A DNA stretch of 39,411 bases from CAZMFZ01 sp964565665. GTDB taxonomy: Bacteria; Bacteroidota; Bacteroidia; Cytophagales; UBA9547. Shown in pieces: positions 33,163-39,411 of this stretch. The stretch covers positions 1-39,411 of the forward strand of contig CAZMFZ010000020.1 in assembly GCA_964565665.1 (NCBI GenBank), written 5' to 3'. The notes below the pieces were generated by a model. It searched no databases and was not told the origin of the DNA. It was given only the letters and a program-made list of their open reading frames with translations. How positions within the stretch are numbered: the stretch's first letter is position 1; each line of letters starts with the position of its first letter. The position numbers and the translations under genes are program-made.

Positions 33163-35394
33163 GTGCAAAACGTAACCCTAATAAACAACCTTATTGAGAA
33201 ATATGCAGAGCTTTCGCATATCAAGCTCAACCATTTTGATTTGCTTAGCGACAAAGGCAGATATATGTCTGAGCAATACGATACACTTGATTTTTTCTTT
33301 TCCAGGCTGTATGATACTGGCAATTATGCCCATTTTGTATTCACCAACAACAGTCTAGCTCCTGCCAAGTTTCAACACTTTCTAAAGAGTTTATCATTTC
33401 CTATTATCGCTTTCAGAAAAAAAGATAAGCTTTCTCCCGTAATTCTTTATCGTAATAAATACTTATTTATGGTGAGTTTTGATGGGGAAACTATGAGCGA
33501 ACCCATAAAAATAGCCGAATCCGATATTTTATCCGAGCTTCACACTGTAGCCCAACTCAATTCCAAATACGATTACAACTATGGCCAAAAGCATGTAGAA
33601 ACCAATAAAGACGTAGGAAGCGATCTTTTTTTTATTACTGGTATTCCTATTTTTGAAAAAAAGAAAGAAGATAAAGAAGAGCATATTTCGCCCATTGGCA
33701 GGCTTTTCAGGCTTATGAAATCCGAGCGTAGAGAAATAAAATATATCTATTTCTTTGCGGTTTTGGTAGGTTTAGTTAATCTGGCATTGCCATTGGGTAT
33801 ACAATCTATTATTAGTTTAATTTCTGGAGGAATGCTTATGGAAAGCATAATAGTGCTTACAATCGGTATTACTGCCGCTACAGGCTTTGCAGGTTATATA
33901 CAGATTTTGCAACTATCGTATGTGGAAGTATTACAGCAAAGGGTGTTTGCAAAAGCGGCTTATGAATTCAGCTACCGCATTCCCAAAATTAAACTCGAAG
34001 CCATAAGTAAAGAATACGGCCCGGAGTTGGTAAACCGATTTTTCGATGTACTCAATATTCAGAAATCACTTCCTAAGTTCCTAATCGATATTACTTCTGC
34101 CTTGTTGCAAATACTTTTTGGACTCATATTGCTTTCATTTTACCACCAGTTTTTCATCTTTTTTGGTTTTTTGCTGGTTGTCATCATCATAATTATCATT
34201 TATTTTTCAGGATCGAAAGGCTTATCATCTAGCATTACTGAAAGCAAATACAAATATAAAGTAGCCTATTGGCTTGAAGAATTGGCACGTAATATGACTA
34301 CTTTCAAGCTGGCAGGCTACACCAACCTTACAATCGACAAAACCGATCATTATTTGTCCAACTACATCATAGCCAGGCAAAAACATTTCAAAGTTTTGAT
34401 GACTCAATATGTGTCTATTATTGCTTTTAAAACTTTTATCACAGGAAGCCTGCTGGTATTAGGCGGGTTACTTGTATTTCAAAATCAAATTAATATTGGG
34501 CAATTTATTGCAGCCGAATTAATAATTGTATTGATAATCTCTTCAGTGGAGAAGCTTATTAACACATTAGATATTGTTTATGATTTGCTTACTGGTCTCG
34601 ACAAAGTTGGTCACGTTACCGATTTGCCACTTGAAGATCCTAAGGGCATTTCACTCAACAACATCGCCAACCATGAAGATTTTACACTTGAGCTCAAAGG
34701 ATTGTCTTATAAATTTGATGGGTCAGAAAAACAAGTATTGCACAACATCAATTTTACATTGAAAGCTGGAGAAAAGATATGTATTGCGGGGCAAAATAAT
34801 TCTGGCAAAACTACACTTATCAAAATAATTACAGGGCTATATCACCAATACCAAGGGCAATTCAGCTACAATAAGATGCCTATGCGCGATATTAACATTT
34901 ACAGCTATCGCGATACCATTGGCGAAAACATATCGCACGATGAAATATTTGAAGGTACGATTGAAGAAAATATCACTGTGGGTAAAGGTGACATTACGCT
35001 CGAAAACATGATGTGGGCGATAGAAAAAGTAGGGCTTTCGGAATTTTTGTTACAACAACCTCATGGTCTTCGCACAAAGCTTGTAGGTGGTGGCAACGGC
35101 TTGGCGAGCAACATCCGCCAAAAATTTATATTGGCACGCAGTATTGCTGAAAAGCCCAAATTGCTGGTAATGGACGATGAATTTTTCACCGAGCCCAATG
35201 AAAAAATTGCAGTGATAGATTTGCTTTTTAAAAAAGAAAATGCTTGGTCGCTGGTGATGGTAACTAACGATGTGCTGTCGCTTTCTAAAGCAGATAAGGT
35301 GCTGTTTTTAGAAAAAGGTACTATACGCAAGCAAGGCACTTTTATTGAATTGATGGAAGATAAGCATTTTGCGGAATTGATCGTGGGGATGTAG
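33163..35394 (+). CDS. Peptidase-like ABC exporter with a degenerate ATPase domain
   Basis: A type I secretion ABC protein, 743 aa, starting at GTG. Residues about 1-150 look like a catalytically dead C39-peptidase-like domain (FPIIAFRKKDKLSPVILYRNK), residues 190-470 hold about six transmembrane helices, and residues 505-743 form the nucleotide-binding domain. Walker A is intact (GQNNSGKT, K549). The signature is LASNI (647-651) instead of LSGGQ. Walker B reads LLVMDDEFF, so the catalytic glutamate is replaced by D672. The H-loop histidine is N702 (VMVTNDVLS), and no Q-loop glutamine is seen. ATP binding is likely but hydrolysis is doubtful. It is third after the HlyD and TolC genes. A substrate is not encoded nearby. 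Confidence 0.88.
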   Translation: MQNVTLINNLIEKYAELSHIKLNHFDLLSDKGRYMSEQYDTLDFFFSRLYDTGNYAHFVFTNNSLAPAKFQHFLKSLSFPIIAFRKKDKLSPVILYRNKYLFMVSFDGETMSEPIKIAESDILSELHTVAQLNSKYDYNYGQKHVETNKDVGSDLFFITGIPIFEKKKEDKEEHISPIGRLFRLMKSERREIKYIYFFAVLVGLVNLALPLGIQSIISLISGGMLMESIIVLTIGITAATGFAGYIQILQLSYVEVLQQRVFAKAAYEFSYRIPKIKLEAISKEYGPELVNRFFDVLNIQKSLPKFLIDITSALLQILFGLILLSFYHQFFIFFGFLLVVIIIIIIYFSGSKGLSSSITESKYKYKVAYWLEELARNMTTFKLAGYTNLTIDKTDHYLSNYIIARQKHFKVLMTQYVSIIAFKTFITGSLLVLGGLLVFQNQINIGQFIAAELIIVLIISSVEKLINTLDIVYDLLTGLDKVGHVTDLPLEDPKGISLNNIANHEDFTLELKGLSYKFDGSEKQVLHNINFTLKAGEKICIAGQNNSGKTTLIKIITGLYHQYQGQFSYNKMPMRDINIYSYRDTIGENISHDEIFEGTIEENITVGKGDITLENMMWAIEKVGLSEFLLQQPHGLRTKLVGGGNGLASNIRQKFILARSIAEKPKLLVMDDEFFTEPNEKIAVIDLLFKKENAWSLVMVTNDVLSLSKADKVLFLEKGTIRKQGTFIELMEDKHFAELIVGM

Positions 35395-35589
35395 TTAGGG
35401 GAGCTTTATAAGTTTTAAATCTAATTCCGGAATTGAAAGCACATGTTGAGTAGGCATTTTGCCTCTTTTTATTTGATTGGTAATAGCTTGTGTAATTTTA
35501 AAATTTAATATTATAGCATACTGGGTAATAGTACACCATTCGCTTAGATCGTAACCTTGGTTACAGATGCTCATTACAGATGAATTCAT
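35395..35589 (-). CDS. Small protein with a possible helix-turn-helix, 64 aa
   Basis: Unrecognised, but the sequence DLSEWCTITQYAIILNFKITQAITNQIKRGKMP resembles the start of excisionase- or MerR-like helix-turn-helix domains, in which W/L-x-T-x-x-x-YA and an IKRGK turn recur. It ends at VLSIPELDLKLIKLP. The stop abuts the ABC gene stop with no gap. It lies 17 bases after the 35607 frame on the same strand. The real nature of this small cluster is uncertain. Confidence 0.45.
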   Translation of the reverse strand: MNSSVMSICNQGYDLSEWCTITQYAIILNFKITQAITNQIKRGKMPTQHVLSIPELDLKLIKLP

Positions 35590-35606
35590 TCTAAGTTTGT
35601 ATGATT

Positions 35607-35879
35607 TTAGGCTTCAAGAAGTATATGATATTGCTTTTCATTTTTTTCATTTAGCCATTTCAAAACCAATTTACGGTCTTCATCTTTTACTATCTTAGGC
35701 AAAAGAATTTCAATTTCATTTGTCATAGATGTTGATTTTTCACCATCCAATCTCATGTAGGCTTTATTTCTATCTATCAATACTTTCTTTATTTTTGTAA
35801 AACAGTCATAATTGTCAATTTTAAATTGATAGTTAGATGAAATGCTATTTTGAGTTGAAAAAAGCAGCTTCAATGGCAT
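35607..35879 (-). CDS. Hypothetical protein, about 90 aa
   Basis: I recognise no family. The likely frame starts with the ATG at 35877-35879 (MPLKLLFSTQ) and continues FKIDNYDCFTKIKKVLIDRN to LPKIVKDEDRKLVLKWLNEK and HILLEA. Lysine and acidic residues dominate, as in small soluble proteins. Upstream, the same frame stays open to about 36090, but the codons there belong better to another gene read in a different frame (see 35845-36026). It would overlap that gene by about 35 bases. Both a toxin-antitoxin or phage-type pair and remains of a larger gene are possible. Confidence 0.45.
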   Translation of the reverse strand: MPLKLLFSTQNSISSNYQFKIDNYDCFTKIKKVLIDRNKAYMRLDGEKSTSMTNEIEILLPKIVKDEDRKLVLKWLNEKNEKQYHILLEA

Positions 35880-36026
35880 TAATTTCTTGGTCTTTTTGGT
35901 TAGGCCAGTCAAGTTCTTTGTCAATTTCCTCTTGTGTATGTTTAGGAATTTTATTTTCAGGTCAAGCATCTTTAGTTTGTCAGCATATAGTAATCGAAGA
36001 TCATTTATTATTTTGCTCGTTTCCAA
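35845..36026 (-). pseudogene. Frameshifted small gene
   Basis: Read on the minus strand, one frame gives LETSKIINDLRLLYADKLKM and LD, then switches to another giving PENKIPKHTQEEIDKELDWP and NQKDQEINAIEAAFFNSK before a stop at 35845-35847. Joining them needs a -1 shift near 35945-35955. The joined frame has normal-looking codons, while the unshifted one becomes a run of lysine, threonine and leucine. No in-frame ATG precedes it; TTG at 36024-36026 is the only candidate start. I do not recognise the product. Confidence 0.45.
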
Positions 36027-36197
36027 TGATTGAAGCTTATATTGATTCTGCTTTATAAGGTATAATATGTATTGTAAACCAACAAATTATATTTCCTAAA
36101 TAGTCGGGTATAGTTTTCTTTAGTGAAAGGATAGCAATACTACCCACGTTTATAAGCATTATCCAATTTGGAAATGTAGACAAGATTTTAAAGATAC

Positions 36198-36228
36198 TTG
36201 CCAATATTTCTATATTCGGTTAGTTTTG
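36198..36228 (+). promoter_or_regulatory. Promoter of the sugar isomerase-like gene
   Basis: TTG (36198-36200), a 20-base spacer and TAGTTTTG (36221-36228) match the Bacteroidota consensus. RNA should start near 36235, which rules out TTG 36226 as a start codon and supports the ATG at 36253. Confidence 0.65.
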
Positions 36229-36252
36229 TTCCAATTAACTAACTTCATAGAA

Positions 36253-37308
36253 ATGAAAACAATCAAAGGTCCTGCCATATTTTTAGCCCAGTTCATGGGC
36301 GATTCTGCTTCGTTTAACTCACTTGAAGGAATATGCAAATACATGGCTGGTTTGGGCTACAAAGGTGTGCAAATTCCTACTTGGGACAACCGTTGCATAG
36401 ATTTGCAAAAAGCAGCCGAGAGCAAAACCTATTGCGATGAACTCAAAGCTAAAGTACAATCTTATGGCTTAGAAATCACCGAACTTTCCTCACATCTACA
36501 AGGGCAATTGGTGGCTGTGCATCCAGCTTACAATGAAATGTTTGATGGTTTTGCTCCCGCAAATTTAAGAGGAAATTATGCTGCACGCACCCAGTGGGCT
36601 ATTCAGCAGCTAAAGTGGGCTGCCAAAGCGAGCCAACATTTGGGAATAGATGTCCATGCCACTTTTTCGGGTGCTTTGCTATGGCATACTATTTACCCTT
36701 GGCCACAACGCCCTGCCGGATTGGTGCAAACGGGTTTTGCAGCACTTGCCGAACGTTGGTTGCCCATTTTAAATTATTTTGATGAATGTGGGGTAGATGT
36801 TTGCTATGAAATTCACCCTGGTGAAGATTTGCATGATGGTATTACCTTCGAGCGATTTCTTCAAGCTACGGGCAATCATAAGCGTGTAAATATACTCTAT
36901 GACCCTAGTCATTTTGTGCTGCAGCAGCTTGATTACCTCCAATATATCGATATTTACCACCAGTATATCAAAATGTTTCATGTGAAAGATGCCGAGTTCA
37001 ACCCTACTGGGAAATCGGGCGTGTATGGCGGTTTTCAAGATTGGATCGACCGCCCTGGTCGTTTTCGATCACTGGGCGATGGCGAAGTAGATTTCAAATC
37101 TATTTTTACTAAGCTATCGCAATACAATTATACAGGCTGGGCTGTAGTAGAGTGGGAATGCTGCATTAAGCATCCAGAGCAAGGAGCAGTAGAAGGGGCA
37201 CCTTTTGTGGCCGACCATATTATTAGGGTTACCGATAAAGCATTTGACGATTTTGCCAATGTAGGTGCTGATCAGAAATTAAACCGCAAAATATTGGGCA
37301 TTAGTTAA
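36253..37308 (+). CDS. Sugar phosphate isomerase/epimerase (xylose-isomerase-like TIM barrel)
   Basis: A cytoplasmic TIM-barrel protein, 351 aa, of the AP endonuclease 2/xylose isomerase-like superfamily. The first strand carries GPAIFLAQFMGDSASFNSLE. Metal-binding candidates are the glutamate of CYEIHPGEDLHDG, the aspartate and histidine of LYDPSHFVLQQLDY, the histidine of KMFHVKDAEF, and the glutamate of WAVVEWECC. A relative of inositol-catabolism or sugar-phosphate isomerases is likely, but the substrate is not readable. The start at 36253 (MKTIKG) is set by the promoter. The gene stands alone, followed 70 bases later by an IS3-type element. Confidence 0.85.
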   Translation: MKTIKGPAIFLAQFMGDSASFNSLEGICKYMAGLGYKGVQIPTWDNRCIDLQKAAESKTYCDELKAKVQSYGLEITELSSHLQGQLVAVHPAYNEMFDGFAPANLRGNYAARTQWAIQQLKWAAKASQHLGIDVHATFSGALLWHTIYPWPQRPAGLVQTGFAALAERWLPILNYFDECGVDVCYEIHPGEDLHDGITFERFLQATGNHKRVNILYDPSHFVLQQLDYLQYIDIYHQYIKMFHVKDAEFNPTGKSGVYGGFQDWIDRPGRFRSLGDGEVDFKSIFTKLSQYNYTGWAVVEWECCIKHPEQGAVEGAPFVADHIIRVTDKAFDDFANVGADQKLNRKILGIS

Positions 37309-37378
37309 TACTGCCAAATGTTTGCTTAAATTTTCAAAATTCTAAAGTATTATTCAAGTGGGCAATACCATTTCACGT

Positions 37379-37403
37379 TGTCTTGTTCTGAAATAGGTTT
37401 ACA
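37379..37403 (+). repeat. Left terminal inverted repeat of the IS3 element
   Basis: It begins TGTCTTGTTCTG and ends GTTTACA; the complement of the right end has the same bases at 20 of 25 positions. A hairpin TTTACAC (37398-37404) with GTGTAAA (37412-37418) sits just before the orfA ATG. Confidence 0.75.
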
Positions 37404-37420
37404 CAAATCAAGTGTAAAAT

Positions 37421-37849
37421 ATGGAAGAAAAAGGAGTTGTTTTTGGGGTTCGCAGATATAGTGAAGAACTCAAGCATTTGATATGTAATGAGCATATTGA
37501 AGGGGGTTCAACCTTATCTGAACTTACAAGGAAGTACAAATTAAGCAGCCATTACTCAATCTATGAGTGGCTTAGAAAGTATAATTATTTACCTTCTAGC
37601 GATAGATATAAGCCCAATATTGTAGAAATTGGCATTGAAAACTACCAACAACTACATCCCATGCCTTTGCCCCAAAGTGAACCCTTGACTGCATCAGAGT
37701 CTGATTCTTCAAGTGAAAACAGCGAAATTAAGCGCCTTAAAAAAGAGCTGTTAGAGGCTCAAATGAAAGCCGAAGCCTACCAGCGCGTGATAGAAATCGC
37801 AGAACAGGAGCTAAAAATACCCATCAGAAAAAAGTACAATACCAAGTAA
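37421..37849 (+). CDS. IS3-family transposase OrfA
   Basis: A 142-aa DNA-binding part of the IS3 transposase. A helix-turn-helix (about residues 12-50: RYSEELKHLICNEHIEGGST, LSELTRKYKLSSHYSIYEWL) is followed by a leucine-zipper-like coiled coil (SENSEIKRLKKELLEAQMKAEAYQRVIEIAEQELK). It ends IRKKYNTK. Near its 3' end the A AAA AAG heptamer allows a -1 frameshift into the orfB frame, where QKKVQYQVIHEMKDRY continues smoothly into orfB. orfA itself is intact, so it might still bind ends or inhibit transposition. Confidence 0.85.
   Translation: MEEKGVVFGVRRYSEELKHLICNEHIEGGSTLSELTRKYKLSSHYSIYEWLRKYNYLPSSDRYKPNIVEIGIENYQQLHPMPLPQSEPLTASESDSSSENSEIKRLKKELLEAQMKAEAYQRVIEIAEQELKIPIRKKYNTK
37828..37834 (+). 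promoter_or_regulatory. Programmed -1 frameshift site A AAA AAG
   Basis: In the orfA frame the codons read AGA AAA AAG, a typical slippery heptamer of IS3 elements. A -1 slip places the ribosome in the orfB frame, which is open across the orfA stop. Confidence 0.7.
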
Positions 37850-37857
37850 TCCATGAG

Positions 37858-38797
37858 ATGAAAGACAGATATCGCCCTATTGGGCTATTGCATATTTGTC
37901 GGTTATTTGGTCTTACCCGCCAAGCCTATTACCAATATTTTAGGGAGCAGCAGCGTACAGAAATGCTGTTTGAAATGATAATAAAGCAGGTTTTGAAGAT
38001 TAGAAAAGATCATAAAGCTATGGATACCCGCAAATTGTGTACAAAACTACAGCCCTTTCTTTTATAGCATCAAATCAAAATAGGCAGAAATGCACTCTTT
38101 GATTTATTGGCCGATTATAAGCTTTTAGCCAGGAAACATAATCGCAAAATCAGTACAACGATGAGCTACCATCGTTTTCATAAATGGCCCAATTTAATAA
38201 AACACTTCGTTCTTACAGCGCCTAATCAACTGTATGTGAGCGATATAACCTATTGGAAAATTGCTACTAGCCATGTGTACATTAGCTTGGTTACAGATGC
38301 TTATTCGCATAAAGTAGTAGGTTATCATGTAGCAGACACCTTGGAAGCGATTGAGAGTAAACGTGCTTTAGAGATGGCATTGAAAGACCTTTCAAAAGAG
38401 CAAATGCAAACACTCATCCACCACTCTGACCGTGGCATTCAATATTGCAGTGTCGAATGTAAAGTTATTGCAGAATAATGGCATACAAATCAGCATGACT
38501 GAAACCAGCGGGCCTACCGACAATGCCATTGCAGAACGCATGAATGGCATATTGAAAGAGGAGTATTTGAATTATTAACATGTGGAAAACCTCTCACAGG
38601 CCCAAGAAAAGTTGAGCATTGCCATACAACTTTACAATCAAGAACGTCCACACATCGGTATTGGCAATCTAGTACCCGATCGAGTGCATGAGTGCAACAT
38701 ACAAAGTGAAAAGCAATGGAAAAATTATTATCAAATCAAGAAAGGAGAAGGTCATGGATTAGGTTTTCCTAGGCATTGCAGAATACGTACTAAGTAA
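37858..38797 (+). pseudogene. IS3-family transposase OrfB, three lesions
   Basis: The catalytic DDE integrase-core part of the transposase. All three DDE motifs are present: YVSDITYW, HHSDRGIQYCS and AERMNGILKEE. Three lesions break it. The first is an in-frame TAG at 38065-38067 (between KLQPFLL and HQIKIGRNALFDLL). The second is a frameshift near 38458-38467, best explained by loss of two bases in EYVKLLQNNGIQIS; frame 0 stops at 38476. The third is TAA at 38576-38578, between LKEEYLNY and HVENLSQAQ. The ATG at 37858 or the frameshift from orfA would have started the product. The C terminus (IQLYNQERPHIGIGNLVPDRVHE) is a normal family end. It is certainly dead as a single protein. Confidence 0.9.
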
Positions 38798-38807
38798 AAA
38801 TCCGAGG

Positions 38808-38840
38808 CAAGCTGTAAAGCTCACATCGGATCAGTACGTT
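38808..38840. repeat. Imperfect stem-loop in the IS right end
   Basis: ATCCGA and TCGGAT pair at long range, with AGC and GCT around TGTAAA in between. Its role, if any (terminator or transposase site), is unclear. Confidence 0.35.
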
Positions 38841-38910
38841 ATCTGACTGGATTAATCCTGACAAGTTGCTCCTCAGCAGCGCCCATTTCTGCTTTATCCA
38901 GTGCATCAAA

Positions 38911-38995
38911 TGTAAAGCGTTTTTAGGATTAAAATTAAGTGTAAATTTGTAGCAGGATTATCAATCAAACTGTAAACTTTTTTTAGGACGAGACA
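38911..38995. repeat. Duplicated right-end motifs of the IS
   Basis: TGTAAAGCGTTTTTAGGA at 38911 and TGTAAACTTTTTTTAGGA at 38971 are direct copies 60 bases apart. The second is the right terminal repeat (38971-38995), the first an internal copy. They may be two transposase-binding sites or mark an older end. Confidence 0.55.
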
Positions 38996-39087
38996 AACCT
39001 ATCACTATCTTCTAAATACGCCATTTGTCTCTCTTTTTACTCTTAAAAGTAAGCTTTTTTATCCTTTTTTACTAACCGTTATTTACC

Positions 39088-39095
39088 TATTTTTG
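39088..39095 (+). promoter_or_regulatory. -7 element before the Crp/Fnr-type gene
   Basis: TATTTTTG fits TAnnTTTG without a clear -33 element. It predicts a leader of about 90 bases, which contains the hairpin at 39128-39144. Confidence 0.35.
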
Positions 39096-39127
39096 ATGAA
39101 TTAGTTTGTGAGTTTTTTCACAACTTG

Positions 39128-39144
39128 TCCCGATTTTTTCGGGA
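39128..39144. repeat. Small hairpin TCCCGA/TCGGGA
   Basis: TCCCGA (39128-39133) and TCGGGA (39139-39144) flank a 5-T loop. On this strand it could be an attenuator in the leader of the following gene, or the remainder of a repeated palindromic element. The rest of 38996-39193 shows nothing identifiable. Confidence 0.45.
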
Positions 39145-39193
39145 GTCTGCCATTGGTGGCAAGTGCAACGCAGAACTAAAAAAACAGACAAAA

Positions 39194-39411
39194 AATGCAA
39201 GACTTACTATTTGACTTTATATCAAAATACGTTTCTCTAACATCAGATGAGAAGAACGCAATACTTTCGTTAGACATATTCCGCTCTGTTAATAAGGGGA
39301 CTATTTTACTCAGAGAAGGACAGAAATCGAAGGACGACTATTTTGTTTTAAAAGGGTGCATACGGAAATATTACATCATAAATGGTGAAGAAAAAACTAC
39401 CGCCTTTTTTA
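39194..39411 (+). CDS. Crp/Fnr-family regulator (3' end outside the window)
   Basis: The first 72 codons of a cyclic-nucleotide-binding-domain transcription regulator. The reading MQDLLFDFISKYVSLTSDEK, then FRSVNKGTILLREGQKSKDDYFVLKGCIRKYYIINGEEKTTAFF, shows the cupin-like fold start: KGTxLLREG and DYFVLKGCIRKYY are typical of the Bacteroidota Crp/Fnr branch, which often lacks cAMP binding. The C-terminal helix-turn-helix is beyond the window. It lies 199 bases after the IS end, so its promoter region may have been affected by the insertion. Confidence 0.85.

Larger units (their letters stand above)
37379..38995 (+). mobile_element. Inactive IS3-family insertion sequence
   Basis: The 1,617-base element has 25-base imperfect terminal inverted repeats (37379-37403 and 38971-38995) that match at 20 positions; both begin TGTCT and end GTTTACA. 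orfA and orfB overlap in the IS3 manner, with an A AAA AAG slippery site at 37828-37834. orfB is broken in three places, so it cannot transpose itself. The three bases outside the ends (CGT and AAC) are not duplicates, so target duplication is not visible. The right end has 170 bases after orfB, longer than usual for IS3 elements. Confidence 0.8.

Noticed and set aside
35837..36058. Plus-strand 73-aa frame
   Set aside because: It is the antisense shadow of the minus-strand small genes, with cysteine- and serine-rich sequence and no homology features.
36226..36252. TTG start giving ten extra residues for the isomerase-like protein
   Set aside because: The TTG lies inside the TAGTTTTG promoter element, upstream of the expected RNA start.
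37375..38998. Target-site duplication flanking the IS3 element
   Set aside because: The bases immediately outside the ends (CGT and AAC) do not match, so no duplication can be claimed.

Overview
The window is AT-rich bacterial DNA from a member of the Bacteroidota, most likely a Cytophagales- or Chitinophagales-like organism. Several things point there. Two large secreted proteins end in type IX secretion (T9SS) sorting domains. There is a GH130 phosphorylase beside a two-domain GT4 glycosyltransferase. Promoter-like sites match the Bacteroidota pattern TTG-N18-21-TAnnTTTG rather than the sigma-70 pattern. Shine-Dalgarno sequences are largely absent. No rRNA, tRNA or CRISPR array was seen, and both ends of the window cut through genes.

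Layout. 1-4.4 kb: the end of pstB, a perfect hairpin terminator, an exported protein of unknown function, and ribonuclease R with a clear promoter. 4.4-4.9 kb: a dead VapBC-type toxin-antitoxin pair ending in a perfect 32-bp palindrome. 4.9-8.2 kb: a PAP2 phosphatase, an array of ten 21-bp tandem repeats, then an MBOAT acyltransferase with its SGNH-like partner. 8.2-16.5 kb: a voltage-gated-type K+ channel with a large extra C-terminal region, a BamA/TamA-like barrel, and a leftward run of miaE, a PASTA protein and a T9SS cargo protein, with acylphosphatase upstream. 16.6-21.8 kb: a HigBA-type toxin-antitoxin locus with a dead toxin and an intact antitoxin, lnt, an inositol-phosphatase-family gene, nspC, and a PD-(D/E)XK nuclease-like gene with a damaged start. 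22-25.7 kb: a T9SS-secreted esterase with near-identical internal repeats and an outer-membrane barrel. 25.7-29.8 kb: GH130 and GT4, probably co-transcribed leftward. 30.1-35.4 kb: a three-gene type I secretion set (HlyD, TolC, ABC protein) whose ATPase domain has lost most catalytic motifs. 35.4-36.1 kb: small, partly broken genes. 36.2-37.3 kb: a sugar isomerase-like gene. 37.4-39.0 kb: a dead IS3-family element. 39.2 kb to the end: the start of a Crp/Fnr-type regulator.

How it fits together. Much of the window concerns the cell envelope: phosphate uptake, lipid or polyprenyl phosphate processing, O-acylation, barrel assembly, lipoprotein acylation, T9SS and type I export, and glycan synthesis and phosphorolysis. 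Between these blocks lie decayed selfish elements: two toxin-antitoxin loci, one IS, a small frameshifted cluster and repeat-flanked hairpin DNA. The most unusual items are the type I exporter with a degenerate ATPase, the K+ channel's unexplained C-terminal region, the GT-GH130 pair and the 21-bp repeat array.
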